From Desertimonas sp963772825 (GTDB taxonomy: Bacteria; Actinomycetota; Acidimicrobiia; Acidimicrobiales; Ilumatobacteraceae), in assembly GCA_963772825.1 (NCBI GenBank), contig CAVYYX010000001.1, positions 1 through 64,000 on the forward strand: DNA of 64,000 nucleotides, read 5' to 3'. The stretch's first letter is position 1. Every line of letters begins with the position of its first letter. Both the position numbers and the translations under genes were made by a program. The notes under the pieces were generated by a model. That model made no database searches, had not been told where the DNA came from, and was given only the letters and a program-made list of their open reading frames with translations. Below, in pieces: positions 53,966 to 63,062 of this stretch.

Positions 53966-54018
53966 ACCGTACCCGCCTGGGGGCGGACCCGCGACGTCAT
54001 TCACATGATCGTTACGCT
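53966..54018. promoter_or_regulatory. Divergent leaderless -10 boxes
   Basis: On the minus strand TACGGT at 53971-53966 is 8 nt from the small gene's ATG. On the plus strand TACGCT at 54013-54018 is 8 nt from the SDR ATG at 54027. Confidence 0.5.
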
Positions 54019-54026
54019 CGCCGGCC

Positions 54027-54807
54027 ATGGACCTCGATGGTGCGCACGTGATCGTGACGGGAGCTGCCAGAGGGATCGGCGCGGCGCTGGCCGGGCGCTT
54101 CCACGCCGCCGGCGCCAGGGTCGTCGTCGCCGACCTCCTCGATCCCACCGAGGTGGTCGACCGCCTCGACGGAGCCGTGGGCATCGTGGCCGATGTGTCG
54201 ACGCAGCAGGGCAACGTCGCCCTCGTCGAGGCCGCCGAGGCGACGTTCGGCCCGGTCGACCTGTTCTTCGCCAACGCCGGCGTTGCCGTCGGCATCGATC
54301 TGACGACGTCGGAGGACGACTGGGCCCTCGCCTTCGACGTCAACGTCAACGCCCATCGCTGGGCCGCAGCCCTGTTGCTCGACGGCTGGCTCGAGCGCGG
54401 GTCCGGCTATTTCTGCTCCACGGCATCGGCCGCCGGCCTGCTTGCTCAGGTCGGCTCGGCGCCGTACACGGTGACCAAGCGCGCCGCCGTGGCGTTTGCC
54501 GAGTGGCTGTCGATCACCTATGGCGACCGCGGTGTCAGGGTGACGTGCCTGTGCCCCCAGGGGGTCAACACGGCGATGCTTCAGACGTCGCTCGGCGGGG
54601 GAACCGACGTGGTCAGGGCGTCCGGCGCCGTGCTCGAGCCTGCCGCACGTCGCCGAGCTCGCCGTCGAGGCGATCGTCGAGGAGCGCTTCTTGGTGCTCC
54701 CCCACCCCGAGGTCCACGAGTACGCCCTGCGCAAGGCCGCCGACATCGAGCGGTGGCTGGCCGGGATGCGCCGGCTCAACCAGAGGTTCGCGAGTTCCAC
54801 CGAGTAA
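54027..54807 (+). CDS. SDR oxidoreductase with a 3' frameshift
   Basis: About 259 residues after correction. Cofactor motif TGAARGIGAALAGRF, VVVADLLDP (Asp after strand 2, NAD+-like), FFANAGVAVG, and the active-site YTVTKRAAVAFAEW are present. The frame breaks near 54639, where one extra C separates AVLE from LPHVAELAVEAIVEE; the corrected frame ends NQRFASSTE at 54807. The substrate is unknown. Leaderless -10 TACGCT is 8 nt before the ATG. Confidence 0.8.
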
Positions 54808-54810
54808 CTC

Positions 54811-54825
54811 CGACCGATACGGTCG
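54811..54825 (+). promoter_or_regulatory. Palindromic leaderless promoter of the S9 peptidase gene
   Basis: CGACCGATACGGTCG is a perfect inverted repeat around ATA and contains TACGGT at 54818-54823, 8 nt from the ATG. The same GACCGATACGGTC core occurs at 35844-35856, so a shared regulator or simply a preferred -10 context is possible. Confidence 0.5.
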
Positions 54826-54831
54826 AGGTCT

Positions 54832-56811
54832 ATGACTCAAGCTGCTGTCGACTCACCGACATCGCCGTTCTCCGACCAGCTGCGGGACCTGTTCCACGGA
54901 CGGTCCTGGGTTTCAGGGCCGGCCGTCTCCCCCGACGGCTCCCGCATCGCCTTCGTCGTCGCCACGATCGACCTCGACGAGAACACGACGACGAGCAGGG
55001 TGTGGCTCAGCGGTCCCGACGGCGATCCGGGGCCGATCACGGCCGGCCCCAACGATGCCCAGCCGGCCTGGTCGCCCGACGGTCGGTTCCTCGCCTTCAC
55101 GTCCAAGCGCGGCGAGAAGGACAAGGAGGCGACGCTGCACGTGATGCCCATCGCCGGTCCAGGCGAGGTGCGCACACTCGGGTCGATGCCCGAGGGTTTC
55201 GCCCAGCCGACGTGGTCGCCGGACGGCAAGCTGATCGCCTTCACAAGCCGCAGTCGCGACAAGCGCTACGACGCGAAGGACGAGAGTTGGCAGCCACCGC
55301 GCAAGATCGAGACGCTGTTCACGCGGCTCAACGGCGAAGGCTGGATCGTCGACCGGCCGACGCACGTGTACGTCATCAACGCCGATGGCACCGGCACGCC
55401 GCGCGACCTCACGCCGGGACCTCACCACCACGACGGCGTCTCGTGGCTCCCTGATTCCAGCGCGATCGTCACCAGCGCGGCCCGCCACGAGGGCTGGGAC
55501 CTCGATCTCGCCGTCGATCTCTACGTCGTCCCGCTCGACGGCGAGATCCGTGCGCTCACCAACCAGACCGGCAACTATGCGAATCCGGCGGTCTCCCCCG
55601 ACGGAACGCGCGTCGCCCTCCTCGGAGCGGACGACCCGGACGTCGATCCGCAGAACGCCGCGGTCGGCATCATCGGCATCGACGGCGGCGAGATCGCGTG
55701 GATCTCGTCGGCGCTCGATCGCAGCTGGCAGCCGTTCCCGAGCGCCCGTCAGCCGGTGTGGACCGACGACAACACGCTGCTCGCCACCGTCGAGGACCGC
55801 GGCGAGACACATCTCTACGAGCTGACCGCCGACGGGTCGCAAGCTCCCCAAGCGCTCACCAAGGGACCGCTCGCTGTGCAGGGATTCGATGCCGCCGGCG
55901 GGACGGTGGCCACGGCCCAGGCGACGGTCCAGCGCCCTGCCGAGCTGTTCACGCTCGACGGCCAGATCACCAGCGTGACGCAGTCGCCGGGTCTGGACTG
56001 GGAGAAGTTCGCCGTGCCGTGCACCGACGGCACCGACGAGATCGATGCCTGGATCATGCGGCCGGGCGACTTCGACGAGGCGGCCCGCTACCCAGTGCTG
56101 CTCAACGTCCACGGTGGTCCGTTCACCCAGTACGGCGAAACGTACTTCGACGAGGCGCAGATGCAGGCCGCCGCCGGGTTCGTCGTCGTGATGTGCAACC
56201 CGCGCGGCAGCAGCGGCCGGCACACGGCGTGGGGGCAGTCGATCCGCGGCCCCAAGGCCGCGACGGCTTCCGGCACGGGCTGGGGCAGCGTCGACGTCGA
56301 TGACGTGATGACCGTCCTCGACCACGTCCTCGCCAACTACCCGTTCTGTGACCCCGACAGGGTCGGGATGCTCGGCGGCAGCTACGGCGGCTACATGGCG
56401 ACCACGCTGGCGGGCCGCTTCAGTGACCGGTTCAGGGCGATCTGCAGCGAGCGGGCCGTGAACAACATGGTCACCGAGGAGTACAGCTCGGACATCGCCA
56501 GCGGCTTCCGCACGGTCCACGGCGCGACGGTGCTCGACGACCCCGACGAGTACGTGCGCATGTCCCCGATCGCCAAGGTCCGTGACATCACCTGCCCGGT
56601 GCTGATCATCCACTCCGAGGACGACCTGCGGTGCCCGATCAACCAGGCCGAGGAGCTGTTCGTAGCCCTCCGCCTGCAGGGCAAGGACGTCACCTTCTAC
56701 CGCTTCCCGGCGGAGAACCACGAGCTGTCGCGCAGCGGCTCACCCGTCCACCGCAAGATGCGCGCCGAGATCCTCCTCGACTACTTCACCGACCGCCTCG
56801 CCCCCCGCTGA
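54832..56811 (+). CDS. S9-family prolyl oligopeptidase/acylaminoacyl peptidase
   Basis: A 659-residue cytosolic serine peptidase. The N-terminal beta-propeller repeats contain VSPDGSRIAFV, WSPDGRFLAFTS, WSPDGKLIAFTS and VSPDGTRVALLG. The C-terminal alpha/beta hydrolase domain has the nucleophile in GGSYGGY (Ser near 517), Asp in HSEDDLRCP near 598 and His in ENHELSRSG near 631. VLLNVHGGPFTQYG provides the oxyanion hole. It resembles dipeptidyl or acylaminoacyl peptidases; no signal peptide is present. Confidence 0.92.
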   Translation: MTQAAVDSPTSPFSDQLRDLFHGRSWVSGPAVSPDGSRIAFVVATIDLDENTTTSRVWLSGPDGDPGPITAGPNDAQPAWSPDGRFLAFTSKRGEKDKEATLHVMPIAGPGEVRTLGSMPEGFAQPTWSPDGKLIAFTSRSRDKRYDAKDESWQPPRKIETLFTRLNGEGWIVDRPTHVYVINADGTGTPRDLTPGPHHHDGVSWLPDSSAIVTSAARHEGWDLDLAVDLYVVPLDGEIRALTNQTGNYANPAVSPDGTRVALLGADDPDVDPQNAAVGIIGIDGGEIAWISSALDRSWQPFPSARQPVWTDDNTLLATVEDRGETHLYELTADGSQAPQALTKGPLAVQGFDAAGGTVATAQATVQRPAELFTLDGQITSVTQSPGLDWEKFAVPCTDGTDEIDAWIMRPGDFDEAARYPVLLNVHGGPFTQYGETYFDEAQMQAAAGFVVVMCNPRGSSGRHTAWGQSIRGPKAATASGTGWGSVDVDDVMTVLDHVLANYPFCDPDRVGMLGGSYGGYMATTLAGRFSDRFRAICSERAVNNMVTEEYSSDIASGFRTVHGATVLDDPDEYVRMSPIAKVRDITCPVLIIHSEDDLRCPINQAEELFVALRLQGKDVTFYRFPAENHELSRSGSPVHRKMRAEILLDYFTDRLAPR

Positions 56812-56914
56812 CCCCACCCGAGCGTTTGCTGCTCGATGACAGAACATGGCAGCCACCGCGTAGCTTGGTGGTCACCGACTCCCCCAGCCGATCACCGACG
56901 ACAGGGAGTCCGTC

Positions 56915-57040
56915 GTGCCCGCAGAGAACTGCCCGTTGCGCTCACAGTTCCGGCGCCTATCGGGCGGCGACAAGTGCCCGACGGGAAGGCACGAAACCAG
57001 TCGTGATTGTGTCGGCACTTCGGATCACTGGTCGCGCTGA
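56915..57040 (+). CDS. Possible 41-residue Cys-containing small protein
   Basis: A GTG-started frame preceded at good spacing by AGGGAG (56903-56908), within the 258-bp gap between the S9 peptidase and thermonuclease genes. The product contains CPLRSQFRRL, KCPTGRH and a third Cys in RDCVG. I recognise no family. The only support is the ribosome-binding site, so it is a candidate only. Confidence 0.25.
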   Translation: MPAENCPLRSQFRRLSGGDKCPTGRHETSRDCVGTSDHWSR

Positions 57041-57069
57041 TCGCGGCGACCGAGTGCCGCGTGTCTGAC

Positions 57070-57594
57070 ATGGCGGATGCGGTCACGATGATGAGGGCTC
57101 GGTTCGGCGCCGCGATCGTCGTGGCCGCAGCCGCGGCGGCGATGTCGGCATGCGCCGACGACGACTCGGGATCGTTGCCGCCGGATGTCGCAATCGTCGA
57201 GCGGGTGATCGACGGGGACACGATCGACGTCGAGATCGGTGGGCGCGACGAGCGGGTGCGGATGATCGGCATCGACACCCCCGAGCTGCACCCCGACACA
57301 GGCACCGCCGAGTGCATGGCCGCCGAGGCCCGCGACTTCACGGCGGCTCACCTTCCGCCGGGTACCGAGGTGCGCCTCGAGCGCGACGTCGTCGGCCGCG
57401 ACGACTACGGGCGGTTGCTGGCCTACGTGTTCCGCCGCGGCGATGACGTGCTGGTCAACGAACTGATCGTCGCTGACGGCTATGCCCGCCCGCTCACGAT
57501 TGCCCCCAACGACACTTACCGCCGACGATTCGTTGCCGCGGCGAGCACGGCGGACGCCGCCGGGCTCGGCGTGTGGAGCACGTGCGCCGGGTAG
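57070..57594 (+). CDS. Secreted thermonuclease-family (SNase) lipoprotein
   Basis: About 174 residues. The signal peptide has a hydrophobic Ala/Val run ending in the lipobox MSAC, so it is a surface lipoprotein. The SNase core follows: VERVIDGDTIDVEIGG, VRMIGIDTPELHPD, VRLERDVVGRDDYGRLLAYVF and NELIVADGYARPL, carrying the calcium and catalytic residues of staphylococcal-nuclease-like enzymes. An alternative ATG at 57088 would give a more compact signal peptide. Confidence 0.88.
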   Translation: MADAVTMMRARFGAAIVVAAAAAAMSACADDDSGSLPPDVAIVERVIDGDTIDVEIGGRDERVRMIGIDTPELHPDTGTAECMAAEARDFTAAHLPPGTEVRLERDVVGRDDYGRLLAYVFRRGDDVLVNELIVADGYARPLTIAPNDTYRRRFVAAASTADAAGLGVWSTCAG

Positions 57595-57605
57595 CGTCGC
57601 CGTGC

Positions 57606-58460
57606 GTGGCCGCCTCCATCGATCGCGACATCACGCTCAACGAGCGGCTCGGCTACTCGCCAGAAGCGAAGCTGGTGATCCTCTCGTGCGACGACCTCGG
57701 GTCGTGCCACGCCGCCAACGTCGGGGTTTACGAGGCGATTCGCGCCGGTTCGGCGACGTGCACGTCGTTGATGGTTCCGGCCCCGTGGGCCCGCCACGCC
57801 GCCGAGGAGTACCTCGACGGCGACGACGTCGGCGTCCACCTCACACTCAACGCCGAGCACTCCCGTTACCGCTGGGGCCCGCTCACCCACGCCCCGTCAC
57901 TGCTGTCCGGCGACGGCGGATTCCCGTCCACCGTCGACGACCTGTGGGAGCACGCCGATCCCGACGAGGTCCGCCGCGAGCTGCGCACCCAGGTCGAGCG
58001 AGCCCGGGCCTGGGGCATCGACGTCACCCACCTCGCGCCGCATCTCACGTCGATCACCCTGCGCCCGGAGTTCTTCGACATCTACGTCGAGCTGGCCGTC
58101 GAGTTCGACCTGCCGATCCGCCTGCCGTCGACGATCTCCGAAGAGCGTGCCGGGTTCCCCTTCAGGCGCCTCGCCGCCGAGGAAGGCATCGTGTTCCCGG
58201 ACCACTTCGACCACGACTGGCGACCGGGGAGCCGGGCCCGCACGTTCGCCGCCCTCGACTCGCTGAGCGCGGGAGTCACCGAGATCCACATCCAGCCGGC
58301 GATCGACACACCCGAGGTGCGGGCACTCACCGAGTACGCCGACGCCTGGATCGACGACCTCGCCCTGGCGCTCGACCCCGCGCTACCCGCCCGTGTCGAC
58401 GACGTCGGGGCGACGCTGATCGGCTACCGCGACCTCAGGGCTGCGATGCGAGGCGGCTGA
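57606..58460 (+). CDS. YdjC/ChbG-family carbohydrate deacetylase
   Basis: A 284-residue protein from GTG 57606. LVILSCDDLGSCHAANVGVY gives the Asp-Asp metal motif, DVGVHLTLNAEHSRYRW the His, and VTHLAPHLTSITLRPEFFDIY the second His pair, as in YdjC/HpnK deacetylases that act on N-acetylated sugars or hopanoid precursors. Its 3' end overlaps the convergent SCP2-like gene by 26 bp. Confidence 0.85.
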   Translation: MAASIDRDITLNERLGYSPEAKLVILSCDDLGSCHAANVGVYEAIRAGSATCTSLMVPAPWARHAAEEYLDGDDVGVHLTLNAEHSRYRWGPLTHAPSLLSGDGGFPSTVDDLWEHADPDEVRRELRTQVERARAWGIDVTHLAPHLTSITLRPEFFDIYVELAVEFDLPIRLPSTISEERAGFPFRRLAAEEGIVFPDHFDHDWRPGSRARTFAALDSLSAGVTEIHIQPAIDTPEVRALTEYADAWIDDLALALDPALPARVDDVGATLIGYRDLRAAMRGG

Positions 58461-58686
58461 GCGCCGCGGCCACCTCACCGGAGCGCAACACGTCGAAGAA
58501 CGCCCCGGTCGAACCGGTGGTCTTCAACTTGCCGCGCATGTACGCGACGGTCGGCTCGAACGACGGGTCGCGAACCTCGTCGAGCGGCACGGTGACCACG
58601 ACATCGGCGTCGTCGGGCCCGTCGACGAGCTCGTTCGACTTGGCGATGAACACCCGGTACTGCACGCTCGGCACGGCCGCTCTCAC
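58435..58686 (-). CDS. Small SCP2-like (sterol-carrier-type) protein
   Basis: An 83-residue protein with a GTG start overlapping the Mca stop (GTGA). VVVTVPLDEVRDPSFEPTVA followed by YMRGKLKTTGSTGAFFDVLR resembles the second half of SCP2 domains, whose fold binds lipids. It is shorter than a full domain (about 100 residues). It is co-transcribed with the Mca gene. The SCP2 link is by my reading only. Confidence 0.6.
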   Translation of the reverse strand: MRAAVPSVQYRVFIAKSNELVDGPDDADVVVTVPLDEVRDPSFEPTVAYMRGKLKTTGSTGAFFDVLRSGEVAAALSRLASQP

Positions 58687-59600
58687 TTCCGCTCACTGCC
58701 GACGGAGTCGCGGACCCCGGCGAACAGATCGGTCTCGGTGCGATGCTCCGGGATCGGCCCCACCAGGCTGCGGGCGAGCACCCACTCCTCCCACGGCCAC
58801 ACCTCGTTCAGCTCGTCGTCGTCGAGCCCGAACCACCAGGCCTCCGCCGGGTCGATCTGTGTGGCGTGGGCCCGCAACGCGCCGCTTCGCGCCCACTGGT
58901 AGTCGGCAATGTCGATCCGCGTCGTGATCCGTTCGTCGGTGTTCGGCCGGTCGAACCAGGCGTCCTCGAACGGCGACGAGCCGCGCCGCTCGATGAGCGC
59001 CTGGTGCACGGCGAGCATCCGCTCGAACGACCACGTGGCGTAGTACAGCTTGGAGGGCTGGAACGGCGCCCCGAGGTCGGGATACCAATCGGGATCGCCC
59101 GCCCGTTCGAAGGCGAGCACCGAGATGTCGTGGACCCGCAGATGGTCGGGATGCGGATAGCCGCGCTGGTCGTCGCTGTAGGTGAGCACGACCTGCGAAC
59201 GGGTGCTGCGGATGACGGCGACGAGGCGGCCGGTGGCTTCGTCGATGTCGGCTTGGTGGAACGACTCGGGATGGTCGTTGCTCGGTGAGTCCGGCATTCC
59301 GGAGTCGCGATAGCCGAGCATCTCGACCTGGTCGAAACCGATCAGGGCGGCCGAGGCGGCCAGCTCCAGGGGACGAAGCTCGGCGAGCAAAACCTTCTCG
59401 GCATCCGGGGTCAAGTCGTGGAACGGACCGCCCGGTTCCCGCAACGACGGGTTCTGGAGGTCGCCTTCCTCCCCGCCGGTGCAGCACACGAGCACGGTGT
59501 GGACGTCCTCGGCGTGGTACTTCGCAACGGTCGCCGCGCCCTTTGACGCCTCGTCGTCGGGGTGGGCATGGACGCTGAGCAGCGTGAGCCGGTCCTCCAC
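58683..59600 (-). CDS. mca: Mycothiol S-conjugate amidase
   Basis: A 305-residue zinc hydrolase of the GlcNAc-PI de-N-acetylase family. VHAHPDDEASKGAATVAKY supplies the His-Asp-Asp zinc/catalytic motif and GYPHPDHLRVHDIS the third His. The C-terminal PWEEWVLARSLV region is typical of Mca rather than MshB. It splits mycothiol conjugates during detoxification, which implies mycothiol metabolism and supports an actinobacterial host. TAACCT 7 nt before the GTG suggests leaderless transcription. Confidence 0.9.
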   Translation of the reverse strand: MEDRLTLLSVHAHPDDEASKGAATVAKYHAEDVHTVLVCCTGGEEGDLQNPSLREPGGPFHDLTPDAEKVLLAELRPLELAASAALIGFDQVEMLGYRDSGMPDSPSNDHPESFHQADIDEATGRLVAVIRSTRSQVVLTYSDDQRGYPHPDHLRVHDISVLAFERAGDPDWYPDLGAPFQPSKLYYATWSFERMLAVHQALIERRGSSPFEDAWFDRPNTDERITTRIDIADYQWARSGALRAHATQIDPAEAWWFGLDDDELNEVWPWEEWVLARSLVGPIPEHRTETDLFAGVRDSVGSERK

Positions 59601-59607
59601 GTCGGTC

Positions 59608-59657
59608 AGGTTAGCGACGGACCTGCCGGTCGGATGGGTGACATCCGCCCCTACGCT
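59608..59657. promoter_or_regulatory. Divergent leaderless -10 boxes between mca and the PEBP gene
   Basis: On the minus strand TAACCT (59613-59608) is 7 nt from the mca GTG. On the plus strand TACGCT (59652-59657) is 8 nt from the PEBP ATG at 59666. Confidence 0.5.
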
Positions 59658-59665
59658 CTGGCGCC

Positions 59666-60430
59666 ATGCGACGACGTCGACTTGCGGTCGTGACGCTCGC
59701 CGCGACGGTCTTGGCGCTCAACGCGTGCGACACCGACGACGGCCGGGAGATGCAGGCACCCGACTCGATGGCCCGGTTCAGGCTGGAGAACACCACCACG
59801 TCGACCTCGACGACGGTCGCCCCTCCGCCCACCGAGTTCATTCCGGCGACCTCGTCGACGTCGACGTCGACGACCACGTCGACGAGCTCGACGTCGACGT
59901 CCTCGACGTCGTCGACGGCCCCGCCATCGGGCGCCCTGGTGTCGCCCGCCGAGTCGTCCCCCGTCACGGCCGCCGGGGCAGGCGCCGAGCTGCAGTTCGC
60001 CGGGCCGTGGGACGATGGCGAGGCGATCCCGGTCGAGTTCACGTGCGACGGCGCCTCCGCCGAGCCGCTGATCACGTGGGCGGCGCCGCCTGAGGGCACC
60101 GCCGAGCTGGCCGTGTCCGTCATCGACACGGATGCCGACGGCTACGTGCACTGGCTGGTCATCGGGCTGCCTGCCGAGGCCGGATCGGTCGGGGGCGGCG
60201 AACCACTCGTCACCGGCGCCGCCGAAGGGCTCAACTCGTCAGGCGGCCCCGGCTGGGCGGCGCCCTGCCCGGACCCGGCCGACACACCGCACACCTATCA
60301 GTTCACGCTGCACGTGCTCGACCAGGCGACGGAGCTGCCCCCCGATTCGCCGACGACCGACCTGCTCGCCGCGGTCGACGCGGCGACCGCCAACACCGCA
60401 ACGTTCACCGGCACGTACGAGCGCGCCTGA
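59666..60430 (+). CDS. YbhB/YbcL-type PEBP lipoprotein with a Ser/Thr-rich linker
   Basis: A 254-residue lipoprotein. The lipobox is LALNAC near 16-21. A low-complexity Ser/Thr linker (about 45-82) is encoded by repeated TCGACG hexamers. The PEBP domain runs from about 105: IPVEFTCDGASAEPLITWAA, VIDTDADGYVHWLVIGLP and PDPADTPHTYQFTLHVLD, the phosphatidylethanolamine-binding-protein ligand pocket. Function in bacteria is unclear. The linker length could vary by slippage. Confidence 0.87.
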   Translation: MRRRRLAVVTLAATVLALNACDTDDGREMQAPDSMARFRLENTTTSTSTTVAPPPTEFIPATSSTSTSTTTSTSSTSTSSTSSTAPPSGALVSPAESSPVTAAGAGAELQFAGPWDDGEAIPVEFTCDGASAEPLITWAAPPEGTAELAVSVIDTDADGYVHWLVIGLPAEAGSVGGGEPLVTGAAEGLNSSGGPGWAAPCPDPADTPHTYQFTLHVLDQATELPPDSPTTDLLAAVDAATANTATFTGTYERA

Positions 60431-60435
60431 CGGCG

Positions 60436-61344
60436 ATGTCCCTGCCCCCTCCGAGCGGTCTCCCCCAACCGCCCCCGGTCGAACGCACCTTCTGCTACCG
60501 CCATCCCAACCGCGAGGCGGGGCGGCGATGCACGCGGTGTGGTCGGCCAACCTGCGATGAGTGCCTCGTCCGCGCCGACATCGGGAGCCAGTGCGTCGAG
60601 TGCGCCAAGCGCGGCAAGGCCCCGACCGCCACCCGGGCCCGCGATTGGAGCGCCCGCCAACCGATCCTCGTCACCTATGCGTTGATGGCCATCAACCTCG
60701 CCGTGTTCGTGTGGATGGTCGCCAAGAACCCGGACAACTTGAATCCTGGCGGCTCGATCACCCCGGAAGCTGCCGACCTGGCGCTGGCCGAGCGGGTGAT
60801 CGTGCGCACGACCTCGGGCACGCTGGAGTTCATCGACGTCACCGATCAGTGGTACCGGCTGATCACGTCGGGATTCCTGCACTACGGGGTGATCCACCTC
60901 GCCTTCAACATGTTCTTGCTGTTCCAGCTCGGCCAGATGCTCGAACCCGCCCTCGGACGTGTGCGCTTCGCGCTCTTGTACGTGGCGTCGTTGCTCGGCG
61001 GGTCGGCGGGCGCCCTGTTGTTGCAACCCAACGGCCTGCACGGCGGGGCTTCCGGCGCCGTGTTCGGGCTGCTCGGCGCGGCGGCCGTGATCATGTACCG
61101 CCGCGGCATCAACCCGCTGTCGACAGGCGTCGGCTCGCTGATCGTGCTCAACCTGTTGATCACGTTCACGATCGGCGGCATCTCGATCGGCGGCCACCTC
61201 GGCGGGCTCATCGCCGGCGCTGCCACAGGAGCGCTGATGGAGTCGTCACCCCGCAGCCGGCAACCGAAGTGGGTGAGCTACCTCGCTCCCGTCGCCGTGT
61301 CTGCCGTCGCCGTCCTCGTCGCGGTGGTCGTCACCCAGCCCTGA
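60436..61344 (+). CDS. Rhomboid intramembrane serine protease with an N-terminal zinc-binding domain
   Basis: A 302-residue membrane protein. The first 60 residues hold Cys/His pairs (CYRHPNREAGRRCTRCGRP, then TCDECLV and CVECAKRG) like a B-box or zinc-ribbon. Six to seven helices follow. The catalytic Ser is in GGASGAVFGLLGAA and the His in GGHLGGLIAG, with LHYGVIHLAFNMFLLFQLG in helix 2. It cleaves membrane proteins within the bilayer; substrates unknown. It lies 5 bp after the PEBP gene. Confidence 0.92.
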   Translation: MSLPPPSGLPQPPPVERTFCYRHPNREAGRRCTRCGRPTCDECLVRADIGSQCVECAKRGKAPTATRARDWSARQPILVTYALMAINLAVFVWMVAKNPDNLNPGGSITPEAADLALAERVIVRTTSGTLEFIDVTDQWYRLITSGFLHYGVIHLAFNMFLLFQLGQMLEPALGRVRFALLYVASLLGGSAGALLLQPNGLHGGASGAVFGLLGAAAVIMYRRGINPLSTGVGSLIVLNLLITFTIGGISIGGHLGGLIAGAATGALMESSPRSRQPKWVSYLAPVAVSAVAVLVAVVVTQP

Positions 61345-61461
61345 ACTCGTCCGCAGTGCGGGCGTTGCCGTCACCCGAGGTCGCCGTGGCCACGGAGTGC
61401 GTCTCGCCGTCGTCGGAACCCACCCCGACGCGGTGTGACACCCCTTGTTCAAGATGGAGGC

Positions 61462-61659
61462 ATGAGTACCTCACGCACCGCCGACCAACTCAGCCTGTTC
61501 CCCCCGGCCGACACGATCCCGGACCGGTTCCGTCTCGACGATGCAACCCGCCGCCGAGGCCTGCGCCACGTCGCCCGCCTACGTGCCCAGCTGGAGGCCC
61601 GGTATCCGTCGAAGCCTGCGGCCCGGCCACCGGATCGAGGCCGTCGCAGCGCCGCCTGA
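61462..61659 (+). CDS. Small hypothetical protein
   Basis: A 65-residue basic protein, MSTSRTADQLSLFPPADTIP, with DDATRRRGLRHVARLRAQLE forming a charged helix. GGAGG lies only 1-2 bp before the ATG, closer than ideal. I recognise no family, though short proteins of this sort are common in actinobacteria. The preceding gap (61345-61461) contains nothing clear. Confidence 0.45.
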   Translation: MSTSRTADQLSLFPPADTIPDRFRLDDATRRRGLRHVARLRAQLEARYPSKPAARPPDRGRRSAA

Positions 61660-61691
61660 CACGCTGAATCGCTCGCTCGAAACTCGCTTGC

Positions 61692-61985
61692 TCAGCGGTG
61701 GCGGAGCTTGGCGATCACGGCGGCGTCCTCCGCCGGCATCTGCGCCCCGTACTGCGCGCTGTACACCCCCTTGCGACCGCCGGGCTCGCTCAGGGCGAAC
61801 ACGATCACCTCGTCGTCGGGGTCGGACTGCCCCTCGAAACGCATCTTGCGGTCGATCGTCACCGACGCCGGGTCGGCATCGAGGCCACTCTCGTTGCACC
61901 GCAGGAGACCATCGCTGGTGGCGAACCAATTGCCCGTGTAGCCCTCGCTCTGCCACGCCGCGATGACCTCCGACAGCGTGGCCAT
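61692..61985 (-). CDS. Conserved small protein of unknown function
   Basis: A 97-residue protein from ATG 61985 (MATLSEVIAAWQSEGYTGNW). The pattern of an N-terminal helix, GLLRCNESGLDADPASVTID, then FEGQSDPDDEVIVFALS and GGRKGVYSAQYGAQMP matches a widespread small family sometimes labelled phosphoribosylpyrophosphate synthetase, which is probably a misnomer. Role unknown. It ends 26 bp before the convergent-overlap region of the previous gene and starts 26 bp after the LLM stop. Confidence 0.65.
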   Translation of the reverse strand: MATLSEVIAAWQSEGYTGNWFATSDGLLRCNESGLDADPASVTIDRKMRFEGQSDPDDEVIVFALSEPGGRKGVYSAQYGAQMPAEDAAVIAKLRHR

Positions 61986-62010
61986 CGGATCACCGTCCAC
62001 GTCAGCGACC

Positions 62011-63015
62011 CTACCGCTTCAGCTCGCCGCCGGGGGCGAGGGCCCTCGCCGCATCCCAGAACGGGACGTCGGGGTCGAGGGGCAGGATCGCCAACGACGA
62101 GGTCGTGACGCCGTTGTCGAAGTACTCCTGGATCCGGCCGCGACACTGCTCGACCGAACCGTGGACGACGAGCTCGTCGACGATCGAGTCCGGGATCGCC
62201 GCCAGGGCGCCTCGACGATCACCTGCCGCCCACGCGTCCCACATCGGCTGCAGCGCTTCGCCGCGTCCGAGCCACCGGTGGAACTCGGCGTAGACCGGCA
62301 CGTTGAGGTACACGGCAATCGCGAAGCGAGCACCGGCGCGAACCACGTCGGTGTTCTCACTCGGGCACACGAAGATGCGGGCGACGATCTCGCGACGGGC
62401 TCCCCCGCTCGCCTCGTCGACGACCCCGACGACCCGCGGCACGTCATCTGGGGCCAGCCAGTTGATGATCGCCCCGTCCGCTTCGCGCCCGGCGAGGCGC
62501 AACATCCCCTCGCGCAGCGCGGCGACGAGGATCGGAGGCGCTTGCTCCGGTCGCACCCCGAGGCGGAAACCGCTGACCTCGAACGTGTCGTACGTCGCCG
62601 ACACCTTGTCCCCCGACATCGCATCGCGGAGGAACCGAACGACGTCACGGACCTTCTTGTACGGCTCGACGAACGGCACACCGTTCCACCGCTCGACGAT
62701 CACGTTGCTCGACGAGCCGATGCCGATGGCGAACCGTCCGGGTGCGGCGTCGGCCAGCGAGGCCGCGCACTGGGCGAGGCACGCCGGCGCACGGGTGAAG
62801 GCCGGGACGATCGCCGTACCCAAGCGCAGTCGCGGCTCCCAGGCGGCGGCGAGGGCCAACGGCGTGAAGGCGTCGGTGGCGTCGGCCTCGGCAGACCACA
62901 CGTCGGTGTAGCCGAGATCGGCCAGCTCAGCGAGGCCGTCGCGATGAGTGTGCAGCGGACCCGGCAGGGGGACGGTCATGCCCGGACGGGCGGTCGGTGG
63001 AAGGCTCGGGGTCAT
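62011..63015 (-). CDS. LLM-class (probably F420-dependent) oxidoreductase
   Basis: A 334-residue luciferase-like protein. GLAELADLGYTDVWSAEADA, RLRLGTAIVPAFTRAPACLA, GRFAIGIGSSSNVIVERWNG and PPILVAALREGMLRLAGREA follow the F420-dependent LLM pattern common in mycobacteria. The C-terminal IPDSIVDELVVHGSVEQCRG closes the barrel. Substrate unknown. It is divergent from a CoA ligase with 47 bp between starts. Confidence 0.85.
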   Translation of the reverse strand: MTPSLPPTARPGMTVPLPGPLHTHRDGLAELADLGYTDVWSAEADATDAFTPLALAAAWEPRLRLGTAIVPAFTRAPACLAQCAASLADAAPGRFAIGIGSSSNVIVERWNGVPFVEPYKKVRDVVRFLRDAMSGDKVSATYDTFEVSGFRLGVRPEQAPPILVAALREGMLRLAGREADGAIINWLAPDDVPRVVGVVDEASGGARREIVARIFVCPSENTDVVRAGARFAIAVYLNVPVYAEFHRWLGRGEALQPMWDAWAAGDRRGALAAIPDSIVDELVVHGSVEQCRGRIQEYFDNGVTTSSLAILPLDPDVPFWDAARALAPGGELKR

Positions 63016-63021
63016 GGTCGG

Positions 63022-63053
63022 TGTCTAGCCGATCGAGTCGTGCCTACTACCGT
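63022..63053. promoter_or_regulatory. Divergent -10-like boxes between LLM and CoA-ligase genes
   Basis: TAGACA on the minus strand (63027-63022) is 6 nt from the LLM ATG, and TACCGT on the plus strand (63048-63053) is 9 nt from the ligase ATG. The first lacks the final T of TANNNT. Confidence 0.35.
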
Positions 63054-63062
63054 TGGTCCTCG

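Noticed and set aside
59850..59925. Repeated TCGACG hexamers, considered as a CRISPR or regulatory array
   Set aside because: They encode the Ser/Thr linker of the PEBP lipoprotein in frame, and have no spacer structure.
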